DNA of 49,801 nucleotides from an uncultured Muribaculaceae bacterium (GCA_944321905.1 CALUNI010000004.1:1-49801), one strand, 5' to 3'. Numbered from the stretch's first letter, positions 25,899 to 35,048 are shown. Numbers and translations: made by a program. The notes: generated by a model from the letters alone, not told the origin.

Positions 25899-26273
25899 AT
25901 GAACTCTGTTGTTATAAGCATTGGCAGCAATAGCCGTGACAGGCAGTGGCAAGTGGAACACGCTATCGAGTGGCTGCAAAAGCATCTGAGCGCAACCACA
26001 ATTTCATCCATTTATGATTCAGAAGCCGACAACCATCGCGACCCCGATTATCTGAATGCGGTAATTATCGGAGAATGTAAATATGACTTCGACACAATTT
26101 CCGCAAAAGTGAAGGAATATGAAAGCATTTGCGGACGAACGCACGCGAGTAAATTAACAGGCAACATACCCATGGACCTGGATATAGTCATTTGGAATGG
26201 CGATATTATAAGACCCACAGATTTCAATAAAGCATACTTCCAGAAAGGATGGAATGAAATTAGCAACGACTGA
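25899..26273 (+). CDS. Short HPPK (FolK)-like protein
   Basis: The 124-residue protein resembles 6-hydroxymethyl-7,8-dihydropterin pyrophosphokinase. It has the N-terminal VVISIGSNSRDR and a metal-binding DLDIV in IPMDLDIVIWNGDIIRPTDF. It is about 35 residues shorter than normal HPPK, and the usual RWxPRTLDLDI loop is replaced by KLTGNIPMDLDI. The catalytic loop and C-terminal part are therefore reduced. It may be a divergent enzyme or a pterin-binding relative. It begins 2 nt after tex and cannot be assumed to supply folate synthesis. Confidence 0.72.
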   Translation: MNSVVISIGSNSRDRQWQVEHAIEWLQKHLSATTISSIYDSEADNHRDPDYLNAVIIGECKYDFDTISAKVKEYESICGRTHASKLTGNIPMDLDIVIWNGDIIRPTDFNKAYFQKGWNEISND

Positions 26274-26281
26274 CACTACCG

Positions 26282-26593
26282 ATGAATAAGAATCTGCACA
26301 AATCAAATAACGGCAATGGCAAGACGTGTCTGAAATGGCTGTCGGCTATTTTCATGATTCTATCCATTGCCTATATAATCATACCCCTCGACTACGACAA
26401 TTCGGCATTAGGATATATCGACGACTTCTTCATTTTCATGGCAGCATTTTGTTTTGCATTCGCCCAATATTCGCGCAAAGTAAGTCCGATAAACCGAAGA
26501 CAACTTTACACGTTTTCCATCACATTTACGGTTCTTGCCATACTATGGATATTAATAATGATTTTCACCCCAGTCCTGCAACTAATATCTTAA
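26282..26593 (+). CDS. Small membrane protein, DUF1232 (YkvA)-like
   Basis: The 103-residue protein has three hydrophobic segments (about 17-36, 46-62, 78-101). The central motif IIIPLDYDNSALGYIDDFFI resembles the DUF1232 signature, where a short loop ending in an Asp-Asp pair separates two membrane helices. No catalytic function is known for this domain. It lies 8 nt after the FolK-like gene and 13 nt before the AlkD-like gene, within the same transcription unit. Confidence 0.65.
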   Translation: MNKNLHKSNNGNGKTCLKWLSAIFMILSIAYIIIPLDYDNSALGYIDDFFIFMAAFCFAFAQYSRKVSPINRRQLYTFSITFTVLAILWILIMIFTPVLQLIS

Positions 26594-26606
26594 ACATGCT
26601 ATAATT

Positions 26607-27161
26607 ATGGACGCAGTAAGGATTCAAGACATCAAAAAGACATTGTATGCATACCGAAACGGGATAATAGCCGACCGGTTGCGCAATGCAGGCGACTGCC
26701 ATGCGGTAATATTCGGCCTCAACATTCCACAGTTGATGAACATTGCCAATGAATTAGGCCAAAACTTAAATATAGCAAGGGAGTTATGGAATAATTCGGC
26801 TTCGAGAGAAAGCCGTCTATTGGCTCCTATGCTGTTCCCTTGCGACAACATGGACTTCGCCGAAGCCTGCAAATGGATCGAAAGCGTCGAGAATGTTGAA
26901 ATAACCGATAACTTATGCCACAAACTACTTAAAAAGTTGCCTTTTGCCGAAAATCTATTCTTAAAGTATTCCTCTTCCGGCCATGATTTATTGCGATACG
27001 CCGCATTCAGGCTTGCCATGAACCTACTCAGCATTAATGCCGACTGCAACCGCGCATTGATTCTTAACTCGGCAAAACAAGAACTCGAAGCCAAGTGCCA
27101 ATTGACAAAAAGGCTATGCGATGAAATAATAGAGGAAATCGAGCTCGGCCAACAAGGCTGA
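26607..27161 (+). CDS. DNA alkylation repair (AlkD)-like HEAT-repeat protein
   Basis: The 184-residue, mainly helical protein contains an AlkD-type region: LGQNLNIARELWNNSASRES followed by RLLAPMLFPCDNM. In AlkD proteins this is the characteristic LW...SRE.R.LA pattern. It is shorter than standard AlkD (about 230 residues), so glycosylase activity is uncertain. It ends the operon; the dnaG promoter follows 66 nt later. No terminator hairpin was found between them, so readthrough into dnaG is possible. Confidence 0.7.
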   Translation: MDAVRIQDIKKTLYAYRNGIIADRLRNAGDCHAVIFGLNIPQLMNIANELGQNLNIARELWNNSASRESRLLAPMLFPCDNMDFAEACKWIESVENVEITDNLCHKLLKKLPFAENLFLKYSSSGHDLLRYAAFRLAMNLLSINADCNRALILNSAKQELEAKCQLTKRLCDEIIEEIELGQQG

Positions 27162-27227
27162 AATCGCACCGGGCATAAGGACACAGCTTTTTCATTCTTT
27201 TAAAGGATAGGTAACGAATTTTATTCG

Positions 27228-27235
27228 TAACTTCG
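27228..27235 (+). promoter_or_regulatory. Putative -7 box of dnaG
   Basis: TAACTTCG matches TAnnTTTG at all but one position and ends 22 nt before the dnaG ATG. A small inverted repeat (ACGAA-TTTTA-TTCGT) lies just upstream, overlapping the spacer. Confidence 0.4.
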
Positions 27236-27257
27236 CATTCGCTAATTTTAATGCCGA

Positions 27258-29450
27258 ATGATTGATAAAGCTACAGTTGCCCAAATCCTTGATGCCGCCG
27301 ACATCGTAGATGTGGTTTCCGATTTTGTCAGCCTTAAACGTCGTGGAGCCAACTACGTGGGTCTGTGCCCTTTCCATAATGAGAAAACTCCGTCATTCAG
27401 CGTTTCGCGAGCCAAAGGCATATGCCACTGCTTTAGTTGCGGCAAGGGAGGAAGCCCTGTCAACTTCATTATGGAGCATGAACAGCTTTCTTATTATGAA
27501 GCGCTTAAATACCTCGCAAATAAATATCACATTGAGATACACGAACGGGAACTGACCGATGCAGAAAAACTGGAACAGTCTGACCGGGAAAGCATGCTCA
27601 TAATTAATGAAGCTGCAAACAAGCATTTTGAAGACAACCTGTTCAACTCGGCAGATGGCCGTAACATAGGGCTTTCTTACTTCAACGAACGAGGCTTTTC
27701 CGAACAAATCATACGGCGGTTTCACCTTGGATACTCTCTCGACAAAAGAAACGACCTGTTTGAAACATTGACGTCAAAAGGCTACAACTCTAAATACCTT
27801 TTTGAAACAGGCCTTTGCATAGCCGACGACAAAGGTTCGGGATATGACCGATTCAGAGGACGCGTAATGTTTCCCGTTCTGAATCTCGCAGGAAAAATCA
27901 TTGCATTTGGCGGGCGGACTCTGAAACACGACAAAGCCAAATATGTAAATTCACCCGAGTCGCTCATATACAAAAAAAGTAATGAGCTATATGGATTGTA
28001 TCAGGCAAAGCACGCAATCACCAAGCTCGACAAGTGCTTCCTTGTCGAAGGGTATGCCGATGTCATCTCAATGCATCAGTCGGGCTTTGAAAACACAGTG
28101 GCATCTTCGGGTACATCACTGACCGAAGGACAAATACGGCTCATTCACCGCTTTACCGACAACATAACCGTATTATACGATGGTGATGCCGCAGGCATTA
28201 AAGCGTCGCTACGCAGCATCGACTTGCTGCTCGCCGAGGGACTGAACATAAAAGTGCTGCTGCTACCCGACGGTGACGACCCCGACAGCTTTTCGCGAAA
28301 ACATTCAACTTCCGAGATACAAAACTTTATCGACAGTCACGAAGAAGATTTCATACGTTTCAAGATCCGTATTTTGCTGCAAGGCTGCGAAAACGACCCG
28401 ATTAAACGTTCTGAAGTCATTACCGACGTGATAAAATCGATATCGGTCATCCCATTCCCTATTAACAGGTCGGTTTATACGCAAGAATGCAGCCGTCTGC
28501 TTGACATAGATGAACAGGTCCTAAAAACGGCTGTCGAGAAGAACATACTCGATGCACGCAAAAAGAATTATCAGAAAGCTACAGATGCAAACATAGCCGC
28601 AGCCACGTCCATGCCGCATCCTATAGAGAATGCCGCCGATGTGGCAACCGCCCCGACCGACTCCAACAAACGACAAAACACCGAGACCGCGGCATTTGCC
28701 ACATCTGAATACGATAAACTGATACATCCGCACGAAGAAAACATAATAAGGTATATCCTAAAATATGGAATGAGCGACTTCTGCGATGCCATCGACGAAA
28801 ACCAGCAATCCATACGTCTGACATTGCTCGAATACATAAGAGAGGAACTTGCCATCGACGACATGAAATTCTCAAATCACACTTTCGCTATGATTTATGA
28901 CATGTCGTGCAAATTAATAAGCGAATTCAAAACGTCATTGACGCAATTCTGTAGGGACATAGATACTGAATGTGACTCAATCCGTGAAAATGAAATAAGC
29001 AAGATAAGGCAGGAATGCCAAAGCCTTGATGAAATAGATCAGCGCGAAAACAAGTTAAACAACGAGATAGCGCAATACAAAGAGTCGAAGATTGTAGAAT
29101 TTCGCAATAACTATCTTGAAAAAATCCTGTGTTCCTGCGAGAATGACGACATACGCAAGACTGCGCTCGAATTGGTCAGCGAGAAGCACCACCTAAGCAA
29201 GATACACACCAAATTCTACAAAATAAAAACAGAGTTTGATAGACTCGTGACTCTTATACCCGAGGCAATATACAACTGGAAATCGGCTCTAATACTTTGC
29301 CAAATCAAAGAGATACAAAAAAAACTTGACTCTATAAAAGACGACAAGGCCGAAACCGAATCGTTGCTAAAACGAATACAAGAACTTTTCGCACTAAGGT
29401 CTCAACTCGCAAAGTACCTTGGCGACAGAGTAGTAAACCCAAAGATATAA
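27258..29450 (+). CDS. dnaG: DNA primase DnaG
   Basis: The 730-residue primase synthesises replication primers. The CHC2 zinc domain has ligands Cys37, His40, Cys58 and Cys61. The RNA-polymerase domain includes [20 protein letters not shown], and TOPRIM begins near residue 258 ([10 protein letters not shown], then [20 protein letters not shown]). A long, Ala/Thr/Asn-rich linker (about 430-490) leads to a helical C-terminal domain that should bind the DnaB helicase. The protein is longer than E. coli DnaG (581), mainly in linker and C-terminal part. bioA begins 7 nt after the stop, so replication and biotin genes share a transcript. Confidence 0.97.
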   Translation: MIDKATVAQILDAADIVDVVSDFVSLKRRGANYVGLCPFHNEKTPSFSVSRAKGICHCFSCGKGGSPVNFIMEHEQLSYYEALKYLANKYHIEIHERELTDAEKLEQSDRESMLIINEAANKHFEDNLFNSADGRNIGLSYFNERGFSEQIIRRFHLGYSLDKRNDLFETLTSKGYNSKYLFETGLCIADDKGSGYDRFRGRVMFPVLNLAGKIIAFGGRTLKHDKAKYVNSPESLIYKKSNELYGLYQAKHAITKLDKCFLVEGYADVISMHQSGFENTVASSGTSLTEGQIRLIHRFTDNITVLYDGDAAGIKASLRSIDLLLAEGLNIKVLLLPDGDDPDSFSRKHSTSEIQNFIDSHEEDFIRFKIRILLQGCENDPIKRSEVITDVIKSISVIPFPINRSVYTQECSRLLDIDEQVLKTAVEKNILDARKKNYQKATDANIAAATSMPHPIENAADVATAPTDSNKRQNTETAAFATSEYDKLIHPHEENIIRYILKYGMSDFCDAIDENQQSIRLTLLEYIREELAIDDMKFSNHTFAMIYDMSCKLISEFKTSLTQFCRDIDTECDSIRENEISKIRQECQSLDEIDQRENKLNNEIAQYKESKIVEFRNNYLEKILCSCENDDIRKTALELVSEKHHLSKIHTKFYKIKTEFDRLVTLIPEAIYNWKSALILCQIKEIQKKLDSIKDDKAETESLLKRIQELFALRSQLAKYLGDRVVNPKI

Positions 29451-29457
29451 CGCATAT

Positions 29458-30738
29458 ATGAACAATAACATAGACAATTTTGACCGCGACCATTTATGGC
29501 ATCCATACACGTCAACCATAAATCCGTTGCCCACTTATAAAGTGGCATCTGCCAATGGCGTGAAAATAAAGCTCGAAGACGGCACCGAGCTAATCGATGG
29601 CATGTCTTCATGGTGGGCTGTCGTACACGGTTACAACCACCCTGTGCTGAATCGGGCAGCAAAGGCACAAATCGACTGCATGGCACACGTAATGTTTGGC
29701 GGACTGACGCATGAACCTGCCATAGAATTAGGGAAACTGCTTCTCTCGATTCTGCCTCCAAACATGAACAACATATTCTACGCCGATTCTGGTTCTGTTG
29801 CGGTAGAAGTGGCCATGAAGATGGCTATGCAGGCAAGCATAAGCAAGCACAAAACAACTCGTAAAACAAATTTTGTGACCATCCGCTCGGGCTACCATGG
29901 CGATACATGGAATGCCATGTCGGTATGCGACCCTGTAACCGGAATGCACAGCCTGTTTGGCCCGGCATTAAATGTAAGATATTTCGCCCCCGCCCCATCT
30001 TGCCGATTCGACGATGAATGGGACGACAACTGCACAACCGAACTCGAAGATATAATCACGACCCACCACGACGAGATAGCAGGGCTGATTCTTGAACCCA
30101 TAGTACAGGGTGCCGGTGGCATGAGGTTCTATCACCCAAATTATTTAGTTAAAGCCCGGCAACTGTGCGACAAATACGACATATATTTAATCTTTGACGA
30201 AATAGCCACTGGCTTCGGCCGCACAGGCCGGTTGTTTGCATGGCAGCATGCAGGCGTAATGCCCGATATAATGTGCATAGGTAAGGCACTCACCGGAGGA
30301 TACATGACAATGAGTGCCGTGGCCGCTACCCGCACCGTAGCCGACACCATATCGCTCGGCGAAGCAGGCGTAATGATGCACGGCCCCACATTCATGGGAA
30401 ATCCGCTAGCATGTGCAATAGCCATAGCTTCTATCAAATTGCTACTCTCCAACGACTGGCAGGCCAAAGTAGCACACATAGAGGCATTGATGAAAAGGCT
30501 AATGGCACCGGCAAGGAACTTCAGCAATGTCGCAGATGTCAGGATTCTCGGAGCCATAGGAGTAATCGAAATGAAATCTCCCATCGACTTGGCTTCGTTC
30601 CAGGCCGAATGCGTGAAACGAGGAATATGGGTTCGACCATTTGGCCGACTTGCCTACATAATGCCACCGTTCATTATCAATGATGAGGACTTGACAACGT
30701 TAATCACACAACTATTAGAAATCATCGCCCCGGAATGA
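29458..30738 (+). CDS. bioA: Adenosylmethionine-8-amino-7-oxononanoate aminotransferase
   Basis: The 426-residue PLP enzyme converts KAPA to DAPA using SAM as amino donor. It begins with the BioA-typical HLWHPYTS. Substrate-site elements include [15 protein letters not shown] and FADSG-like [16 protein letters not shown]. The cofactor Asp lies in [14 protein letters not shown] and the Schiff-base Lys276 in [14 protein letters not shown]. The stop overlaps bioF by 4 nt (ATGA). It is the first of four contiguous biotin genes. Confidence 0.97.
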   Translation: MNNNIDNFDRDHLWHPYTSTINPLPTYKVASANGVKIKLEDGTELIDGMSSWWAVVHGYNHPVLNRAAKAQIDCMAHVMFGGLTHEPAIELGKLLLSILPPNMNNIFYADSGSVAVEVAMKMAMQASISKHKTTRKTNFVTIRSGYHGDTWNAMSVCDPVTGMHSLFGPALNVRYFAPAPSCRFDDEWDDNCTTELEDIITTHHDEIAGLILEPIVQGAGGMRFYHPNYLVKARQLCDKYDIYLIFDEIATGFGRTGRLFAWQHAGVMPDIMCIGKALTGGYMTMSAVAATRTVADTISLGEAGVMMHGPTFMGNPLACAIAIASIKLLLSNDWQAKVAHIEALMKRLMAPARNFSNVADVRILGAIGVIEMKSPIDLASFQAECVKRGIWVRPFGRLAYIMPPFIINDEDLTTLITQLLEIIAPE

Positions 30739-31865
30739 ACCGTATAACCGATCATCTAAACACGCTGAAAGAACACGGCAACTATCGCAGCCTGCGTGAC
30801 GATATGACCCATTCCGGGTTGACAGATTTGGCTTCAAACGACTACTTGGGGCTTGCAGGAAATGAAAATCTGCGCAACAGGTTCTTTTCGTTTTTGGAAG
30901 GCACCGACGCATCGTTGGCATCCTCGGCATCGCGGCTGCTGTCTCTGCACCAACAACCATACTCCGATCTCGAGCAATACCTTGGCAAGCTATACAATGG
31001 CCGTCATGCCCTCTTGTTTAATAGCGGATATCATGCCAACAGCGGCATAATACCGGCTATCTGCAATAAAGACACTTTAATCGTTTGTGACAGGCTTGTT
31101 CACGCAAGTATCATAGACGGAATTATATTGTCGCGGGCTAAATTCATACGTTTCAAGCATAACAACCTCGAAGATTTGCAACGAATCATCGAGTCTAACC
31201 GCACACGGCACGAAGACATATTAGTCATAACCGAATCTGTTTTCAGCATGGATGGCGACATATGCGACTTACCGAGGCTCGTAGAATTAAAAAAAGCATA
31301 CCCCGAAGTGAGGCTCTATGTTGATGAAGCTCATGGCTTTGGCGTTTTCGGGAAGCAGGGACTTGGCATATGCGAGCAATACGGCCTAATCGACGACATC
31401 GATGTCATTATTGGCACACTCGGGAAAGCAGCAGCATCGATAGGCGCATTTGCCATCACCGATTACGACGTGAAAGAGTTGCTCGTCAACACGGCACGCA
31501 GTTTCATCTTCTCGACCATGCTGCCTCCTTTCAATTGCCAATGGAGCCAATTTGCAATTAAGCACATAATAGGCATGGAGGCAGAGCGAAAGCACTTGCT
31601 CGACATTTCCCATACTCTGAACGACTTTTTCCTATCGGCAGGCTTTGAGACCAACAGCCGGTCGCAAATCGTACCCCTCATAGTGCGCTCGGCCGAGAAA
31701 GCAACAGCATTGTCACAAGAGCTTTTAAACCTCGGGTACATCGCATTGCCCATACGCACCCCTACCGTCCCCGCAGGAACCGAACGGATACGGTTCAGTT
31801 TAAATTCAAGCTTATCAAACACAACTATCGACAAATTAATCGATACATTAAAAAGACTGCTATGA
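30735..31865 (+). CDS. bioF: 8-amino-7-oxononanoate synthase
   Basis: The 376-residue alpha-oxoamine synthase condenses pimeloyl-ACP with alanine. Visible motifs are [23 protein letters not shown], the PLP Asp/His in [11 protein letters not shown], and the Lys231-bearing [12 protein letters not shown]. Length is typical. It overlaps bioA upstream and the bioG-bioC fusion downstream by ATGA, indicating tight translational coupling. Confidence 0.96.
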   Translation: MNRITDHLNTLKEHGNYRSLRDDMTHSGLTDLASNDYLGLAGNENLRNRFFSFLEGTDASLASSASRLLSLHQQPYSDLEQYLGKLYNGRHALLFNSGYHANSGIIPAICNKDTLIVCDRLVHASIIDGIILSRAKFIRFKHNNLEDLQRIIESNRTRHEDILVITESVFSMDGDICDLPRLVELKKAYPEVRLYVDEAHGFGVFGKQGLGICEQYGLIDDIDVIIGTLGKAAASIGAFAITDYDVKELLVNTARSFIFSTMLPPFNCQWSQFAIKHIIGMEAERKHLLDISHTLNDFFLSAGFETNSRSQIVPLIVRSAEKATALSQELLNLGYIALPIRTPTVPAGTERIRFSLNSSLSNTTIDKLIDTLKRLL

Positions 31866-33259
31866 AATGTAGTTTCATAAAACGTGACGGCAGTGCATCT
31901 TTGGTACTATTCTTCGCAGGTTGGGGAATGGACTTAAATCCGTTTAAAGACATCGACTCAAGTTGCGACATTGCCATTATCTGGGATTACGAAGACTTTG
32001 AACTGCCGGCATCTCAATTTTATGATTATCAAAATATTTACTTGTTTGCATGGTCTTTTGGTATATTTGCGGCATCCGAGTACATACAGAGCCACCCATG
32101 CCTGCCGATAGTATTAAAAACAGCCATCAATGGGACTCAATTCCCCATCGACAACCAACGAGGCATACCGACGAACATATTCAATGCCACATGCGACAAC
32201 TTGTCGGAACACTCGTTGCTAAAGTTCTACCGGCGCATATGCGCTAATTCCGAAGAATACTTGAGCTTCTTGGCACACAAGCCTGCCCGCAGCATTCAAT
32301 CTTTGCACGACGAATTGGCCAACATACGCGACACATCACTTTCTTCAACCCGCCAACCTATGGTATGGGATAATGTAATCGCATCAAGGCGCGATTTGAT
32401 TTTCCCGTTTGAAAACCAATTAAACGGGTGGGAAGGGCTATGTTCCAATATGGAAATTGAAGATAACGGCGCACACATGCCCCACGACTTTGAATCAATC
32501 ATAAATAAAAATATAATAAACAAGCAACTCGTAAAAAAACGCTTCAGCAGCAGCTTCGACTCGGGATATGACGACAATGCTTTCATACAGCGCAAAATCG
32601 CGCAATCGTTATACCGAAAATGGAAAGCCTCTATCGGAATAAATCCCGAAGCCTCTATTCTTGAAATAGGTTGTGGGACAGGATTCCTTACCCGATTATA
32701 CTCGGCCGAGGCTTATCCGTCACGACTTGTTCTTAACGACATATGCAACATACCCACAGTGACGCTGAATCTCAATATCACAAAATATGAGTTTATAGAA
32801 AATGATGCCGAGAAATTATCATTTCCCGAGAATTCATTTGATTATGTCGTATCTTCATCGGCAATACAATGGTTTGAGAATCTGCCACAGTTCTTCAACA
32901 AGCTGCATCAATGGCTAAGGCCCGGAGGGGCTATGGTCATCTCCACTTTCGGCACGGAAAACATGAAAGAAATTAAAGAACACGTCAAAATATCGCTCAA
33001 TTATAAGAGTCTGAATTGGCTTGATAATGAAATAAAGCGTAACTTTGACATCGTTTTAATAAATGAAGAGTCTGAAATCATGCTTTTCGACTCTCCGCTG
33101 CAAGTATTAAAACACATACAATCGACAGGAGTTAACTCGATTGGCTCTAAAAGTGCTTCAAGCGGAACACTAAGAAGGCTTATACGAAACTATCAACCTG
33201 TCAATGGAAAATTCCAACTCACTTATAATCCGATTTATATCATAGCGACCAATAAATGA
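31862..33259 (+). CDS. BioG-BioC fusion: pimeloyl-ACP methyl ester esterase and malonyl-ACP O-methyltransferase
   Basis: The 465-residue protein joins two enzymes that open and close pimelate synthesis. Residues 1 to about 210 are BioG-like, an alpha/beta hydrolase with FFAGWGMDLNPF and nucleophile Ser65 in LFAWSFG. A likely charge-relay His lies near residue 202 in NGAHMPHDF. Residues about 218-465 are BioC, starting VKKRFSSSFDSGYDD, with SAM motif I ILEIGCGTGFLTRLY near 266 and SSSAIQWFENLPQFF. BioC methylates malonyl-ACP; BioG later frees pimeloyl-ACP. BioG-BioC fusions are known from Bacteroidetes. It overlaps both neighbours by 4 nt. Confidence 0.9.
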   Translation: MKCSFIKRDGSASLVLFFAGWGMDLNPFKDIDSSCDIAIIWDYEDFELPASQFYDYQNIYLFAWSFGIFAASEYIQSHPCLPIVLKTAINGTQFPIDNQRGIPTNIFNATCDNLSEHSLLKFYRRICANSEEYLSFLAHKPARSIQSLHDELANIRDTSLSSTRQPMVWDNVIASRRDLIFPFENQLNGWEGLCSNMEIEDNGAHMPHDFESIINKNIINKQLVKKRFSSSFDSGYDDNAFIQRKIAQSLYRKWKASIGINPEASILEIGCGTGFLTRLYSAEAYPSRLVLNDICNIPTVTLNLNITKYEFIENDAEKLSFPENSFDYVVSSSAIQWFENLPQFFNKLHQWLRPGGAMVISTFGTENMKEIKEHVKISLNYKSLNWLDNEIKRNFDIVLINEESEIMLFDSPLQVLKHIQSTGVNSIGSKSASSGTLRRLIRNYQPVNGKFQLTYNPIYIIATNK

Positions 33260-33894
33260 CACCAAAAATTATTTTCATAAGCGGAATAGGAACAAATATA
33301 GGGAAAAGCTATGCTACCGGTTGGTTGGCAAACCAACTTATGGCGCAAGGGAAACGGGTCATAACCCAGAAATTAATCCAAACAGGAAATATCGGATTTT
33401 CTGAAGACATAGCCGTGCACCGCAAGATAATGGGCATGGAACTCGGCGAGTGTGACATGAATCACGCCTCTGCTCCGGTAATATTTTCATATCCGGCTTC
33501 TCCTCACCTTGCCGCGGCAATCGACGGCAAAACCATAGATTTTGATGCAATCAAGAATGCTACAAGCCAACTTGCATCGAGCTACGACACCGTTTTAATA
33601 GAAGGAGCCGGCGGATTGATGGTGCCGCTTACAGAAGATTACCTGACCATTGATTACATCAAAGACAACAAATATCCTGTGGCATTGGTCACAAACGGTG
33701 CGCTCGGCTCCATCAACCACACCATACTATCATTCGAAGCACTGAAATCGCGAGGAATTGATTTATTATATGTCATATATAATTCTTTTTTTGATGAAGA
33801 CCCTATAATCGCCTCCGATAATAAAAAGTTTTTGGAAAAATATTTCTCGCAAAAGTCTCCGAAAACTAAATTCCAAATCTTGCCTAATTTATAA
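33256..33894 (+). CDS. bioD: Dethiobiotin synthetase
   Basis: The 212-residue ATP-dependent carboxylase closes the ureido ring of dethiobiotin. The P-loop is FISGIGTNIGKSYAT (residues 8-20), a variant of GTDTxVGKT. The conserved IEGAGGLMVPL motif is also present. Length is slightly below E. coli BioD (225). It is the last biotin gene here; bioB is absent from the window and must lie elsewhere for a complete pathway. The exonuclease gene starts 3 nt later. Confidence 0.94.
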   Translation: MTPKIIFISGIGTNIGKSYATGWLANQLMAQGKRVITQKLIQTGNIGFSEDIAVHRKIMGMELGECDMNHASAPVIFSYPASPHLAAAIDGKTIDFDAIKNATSQLASSYDTVLIEGAGGLMVPLTEDYLTIDYIKDNKYPVALVTNGALGSINHTILSFEALKSRGIDLLYVIYNSFFDEDPIIASDNKKFLEKYFSQKSPKTKFQILPNL

Positions 33895-33897
33895 GGA

Positions 33898-34524
33898 ATG
33901 GACCCGATGAAAATATCAATCAACAAAGAACAACTTTCAGCCCTTGACCGAGTATTCTTCAACGGGAAAATACACGTCATCGACACATTACCGAAACTGG
34001 ACAAGGCTCTTGACGAGCTGAAGGCTGCCTCGACTCTCGGATTCGATACCGAGACGCGCCCATCCTTCAGAAAAGGGGTCTCGCACAATGTGGCACTTAT
34101 GCAAATATCCACGCTCAACGATTGTTACCTGTTTCGCATCAATAAAATAGGCATGCCCGATTCTTTGCGCTCGTTTCTCGAAGATGCCAAAATCACAAAA
34201 GTAGGACTTTCTTTAAAAGACGACTTCGGCGTTATTCATAAAGGCTATAATGCCAATATGTCGGGTTTCATCGACCTGCAAAAGGTAGTCCCACAATACA
34301 ACATAGCCGATGCAAGCCTGCAAAAGATATTTGCGATTCTTTTCGACAAACGAATATCCAAAGGGCAAAGACTTTCAAACTGGGAAGCCGACACCTTATC
34401 CGAAGCTCAACAAGAATATGCGGCAATAGATGCATGGGCTTGCTTGAAAATATACCATCATCTAATGTCCCATGCCTTCAAACCTGAAGAGTCTAAATAC
34501 ATAGTCAACGAAAATGAAAATTAA
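33898..34524 (+). CDS. 3'-5' exonuclease (RNase D-like, DEDDy)
   Basis: The 208-residue protein carries the DEDDy exonuclease motifs: Exo I GFDTETRPSF, Exo II in VGLSLKDDFGVI and Exo III YAAIDAWACLKIY with the Tyr four residues before the Asp. It lacks the HRDC domain of RNase D and matches short Bacteroidales ribonuclease D-like proteins. The substrate (tRNA, DNA or other) is unknown. Starts at 33898 or 33907 are both possible (MDPMKIS). It lies 3 nt after bioD and overlaps the next gene by 11 nt. Confidence 0.88.
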   Translation: MDPMKISINKEQLSALDRVFFNGKIHVIDTLPKLDKALDELKAASTLGFDTETRPSFRKGVSHNVALMQISTLNDCYLFRINKIGMPDSLRSFLEDAKITKVGLSLKDDFGVIHKGYNANMSGFIDLQKVVPQYNIADASLQKIFAILFDKRISKGQRLSNWEADTLSEAQQEYAAIDAWACLKIYHHLMSHAFKPEESKYIVNENEN

Positions 34525-34786
34525 AAAATCCACAGCAGTCCCAATCATACTCCTAATATATCTTGCCGCAATGGCATACGTGGGGCTACCGCACCTGTAT
34601 CGTGGCAGATACATGTATTATTTTGGCATCATTGCCACGACTCTTGTCATTATCATATTGTTACACTTCACATTAAAACGGCGAGAGAAAAACAAGGAGC
34701 AGAAAGAAGAAGACAAATACACAACTTATGCTGATGCCGATAAAACTAACGAAAAGAGCAAAAATAACGGCAAAATGCAAGAATAA
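34514..34786 (+). CDS. Small two-helix membrane protein of unknown function
   Basis: The 90-residue protein has two hydrophobic helices (about 8-27 and 34-53) followed by a strongly charged Lys/Glu-rich tail (residues 54-90) that should be cytoplasmic. I do not recognise the family beyond its resemblance to short conserved Bacteroidales proteins. It starts inside the exonuclease gene (11-nt overlap) and is the last gene of the dnaG-bio transcription unit. No terminator was found after it. Confidence 0.6.
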   Translation: MKIKKSTAVPIILLIYLAAMAYVGLPHLYRGRYMYYFGIIATTLVIIILLHFTLKRREKNKEQKEEDKYTTYADADKTNEKSKNNGKMQE

Positions 34787-34831
34787 AGTGCATATTTTAC
34801 GCAATATCTTAAAAAATCTCTCAAAAAACAC

Positions 34832-34861
34832 TTGTATTTTTAAACCTATTATATATCTTTG
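34832..34861 (+). promoter_or_regulatory. Promoter of the pheA aromatic operon
   Basis: TTG at 34832-34834, a 19-nt spacer and TATCTTTG at 34854-34861 match both Bacteroidota promoter elements. Transcription should begin near 34865, about 19 nt before the leader-peptide ORF and about 185 nt before pheA. Confidence 0.8.
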
Positions 34862-34883
34862 CATCATCAAAAAACGAATTTCT

Positions 34884-34961
34884 ATGAGCCGATTTTTTGC
34901 ATATAGCTTCTTCTTTTACTTTTATTTTATCAAAAATAAGGGCGAGGTTTTATGTGCATAA
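34884..34961 (+). CDS. Phe/Tyr-rich leader peptide of the pheA attenuator
   Basis: This 25-codon ORF begins MSRFFAYSFFFYFYF: seven Phe and three Tyr in codons 4-15 (34893-34928). It then continues with unremarkable residues to a TAA at 34959-34961. Such concentration of the pathway's end products, between promoter and terminator, is the hallmark of a ribosome-mediated attenuation leader. Codons 20-24 form the 5' arm of the predicted antiterminator, so ribosome position decides folding. It is not expected to make a functional protein. The ATG is preceded by a purine-rich AAAAAACGAA stretch. Confidence 0.85.
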   Translation: MSRFFAYSFFFYFYFIKNKGEVLCA

Positions 34962-35001
34962 TTTTCAAACATTAATGATTAACAAAATATGAAATCCCGC
35001 C
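34941..35001 (+). promoter_or_regulatory. Antiterminator helix of the pheA attenuator
   Basis: GGCGAGGTTTTATGT (34941-34955) can pair with ATATGAAATCCCGCC (34987-35001) over 15 positions: 11 Watson-Crick pairs, three G-U pairs and one A/C mismatch. The 3' arm includes ten bases of the 5' arm of the terminator stem, so the two structures are mutually exclusive. A ribosome stalled on the Phe/Tyr codons leaves the 5' arm free; one that reaches the stop codon covers it. Confidence 0.7.
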
Positions 35002-35029
35002 GTAACAAAAAGCTACGGCGGGATTTTTT
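34992..35029 (+). terminator. Attenuator terminator upstream of pheA
   Basis: A perfect 13-bp stem (AAATCCCGCCGTA / TACGGCGGGATTT) with a 9-nt loop is followed directly by T residues (run of six ending at 35029). It lies 31 nt after the leader stop codon and 19 nt before the pheA start. It therefore acts inside the leader rather than at an operon end. Confidence 0.85.
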
Positions 35030-35048
35030 AATGAGATCACAAAATACA

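Noticed and set aside
34989..35048. In-frame upstream start for pheA
   Set aside because: The extra 20 codons run through the attenuator terminator hairpin and have no similarity to prephenate dehydratases.
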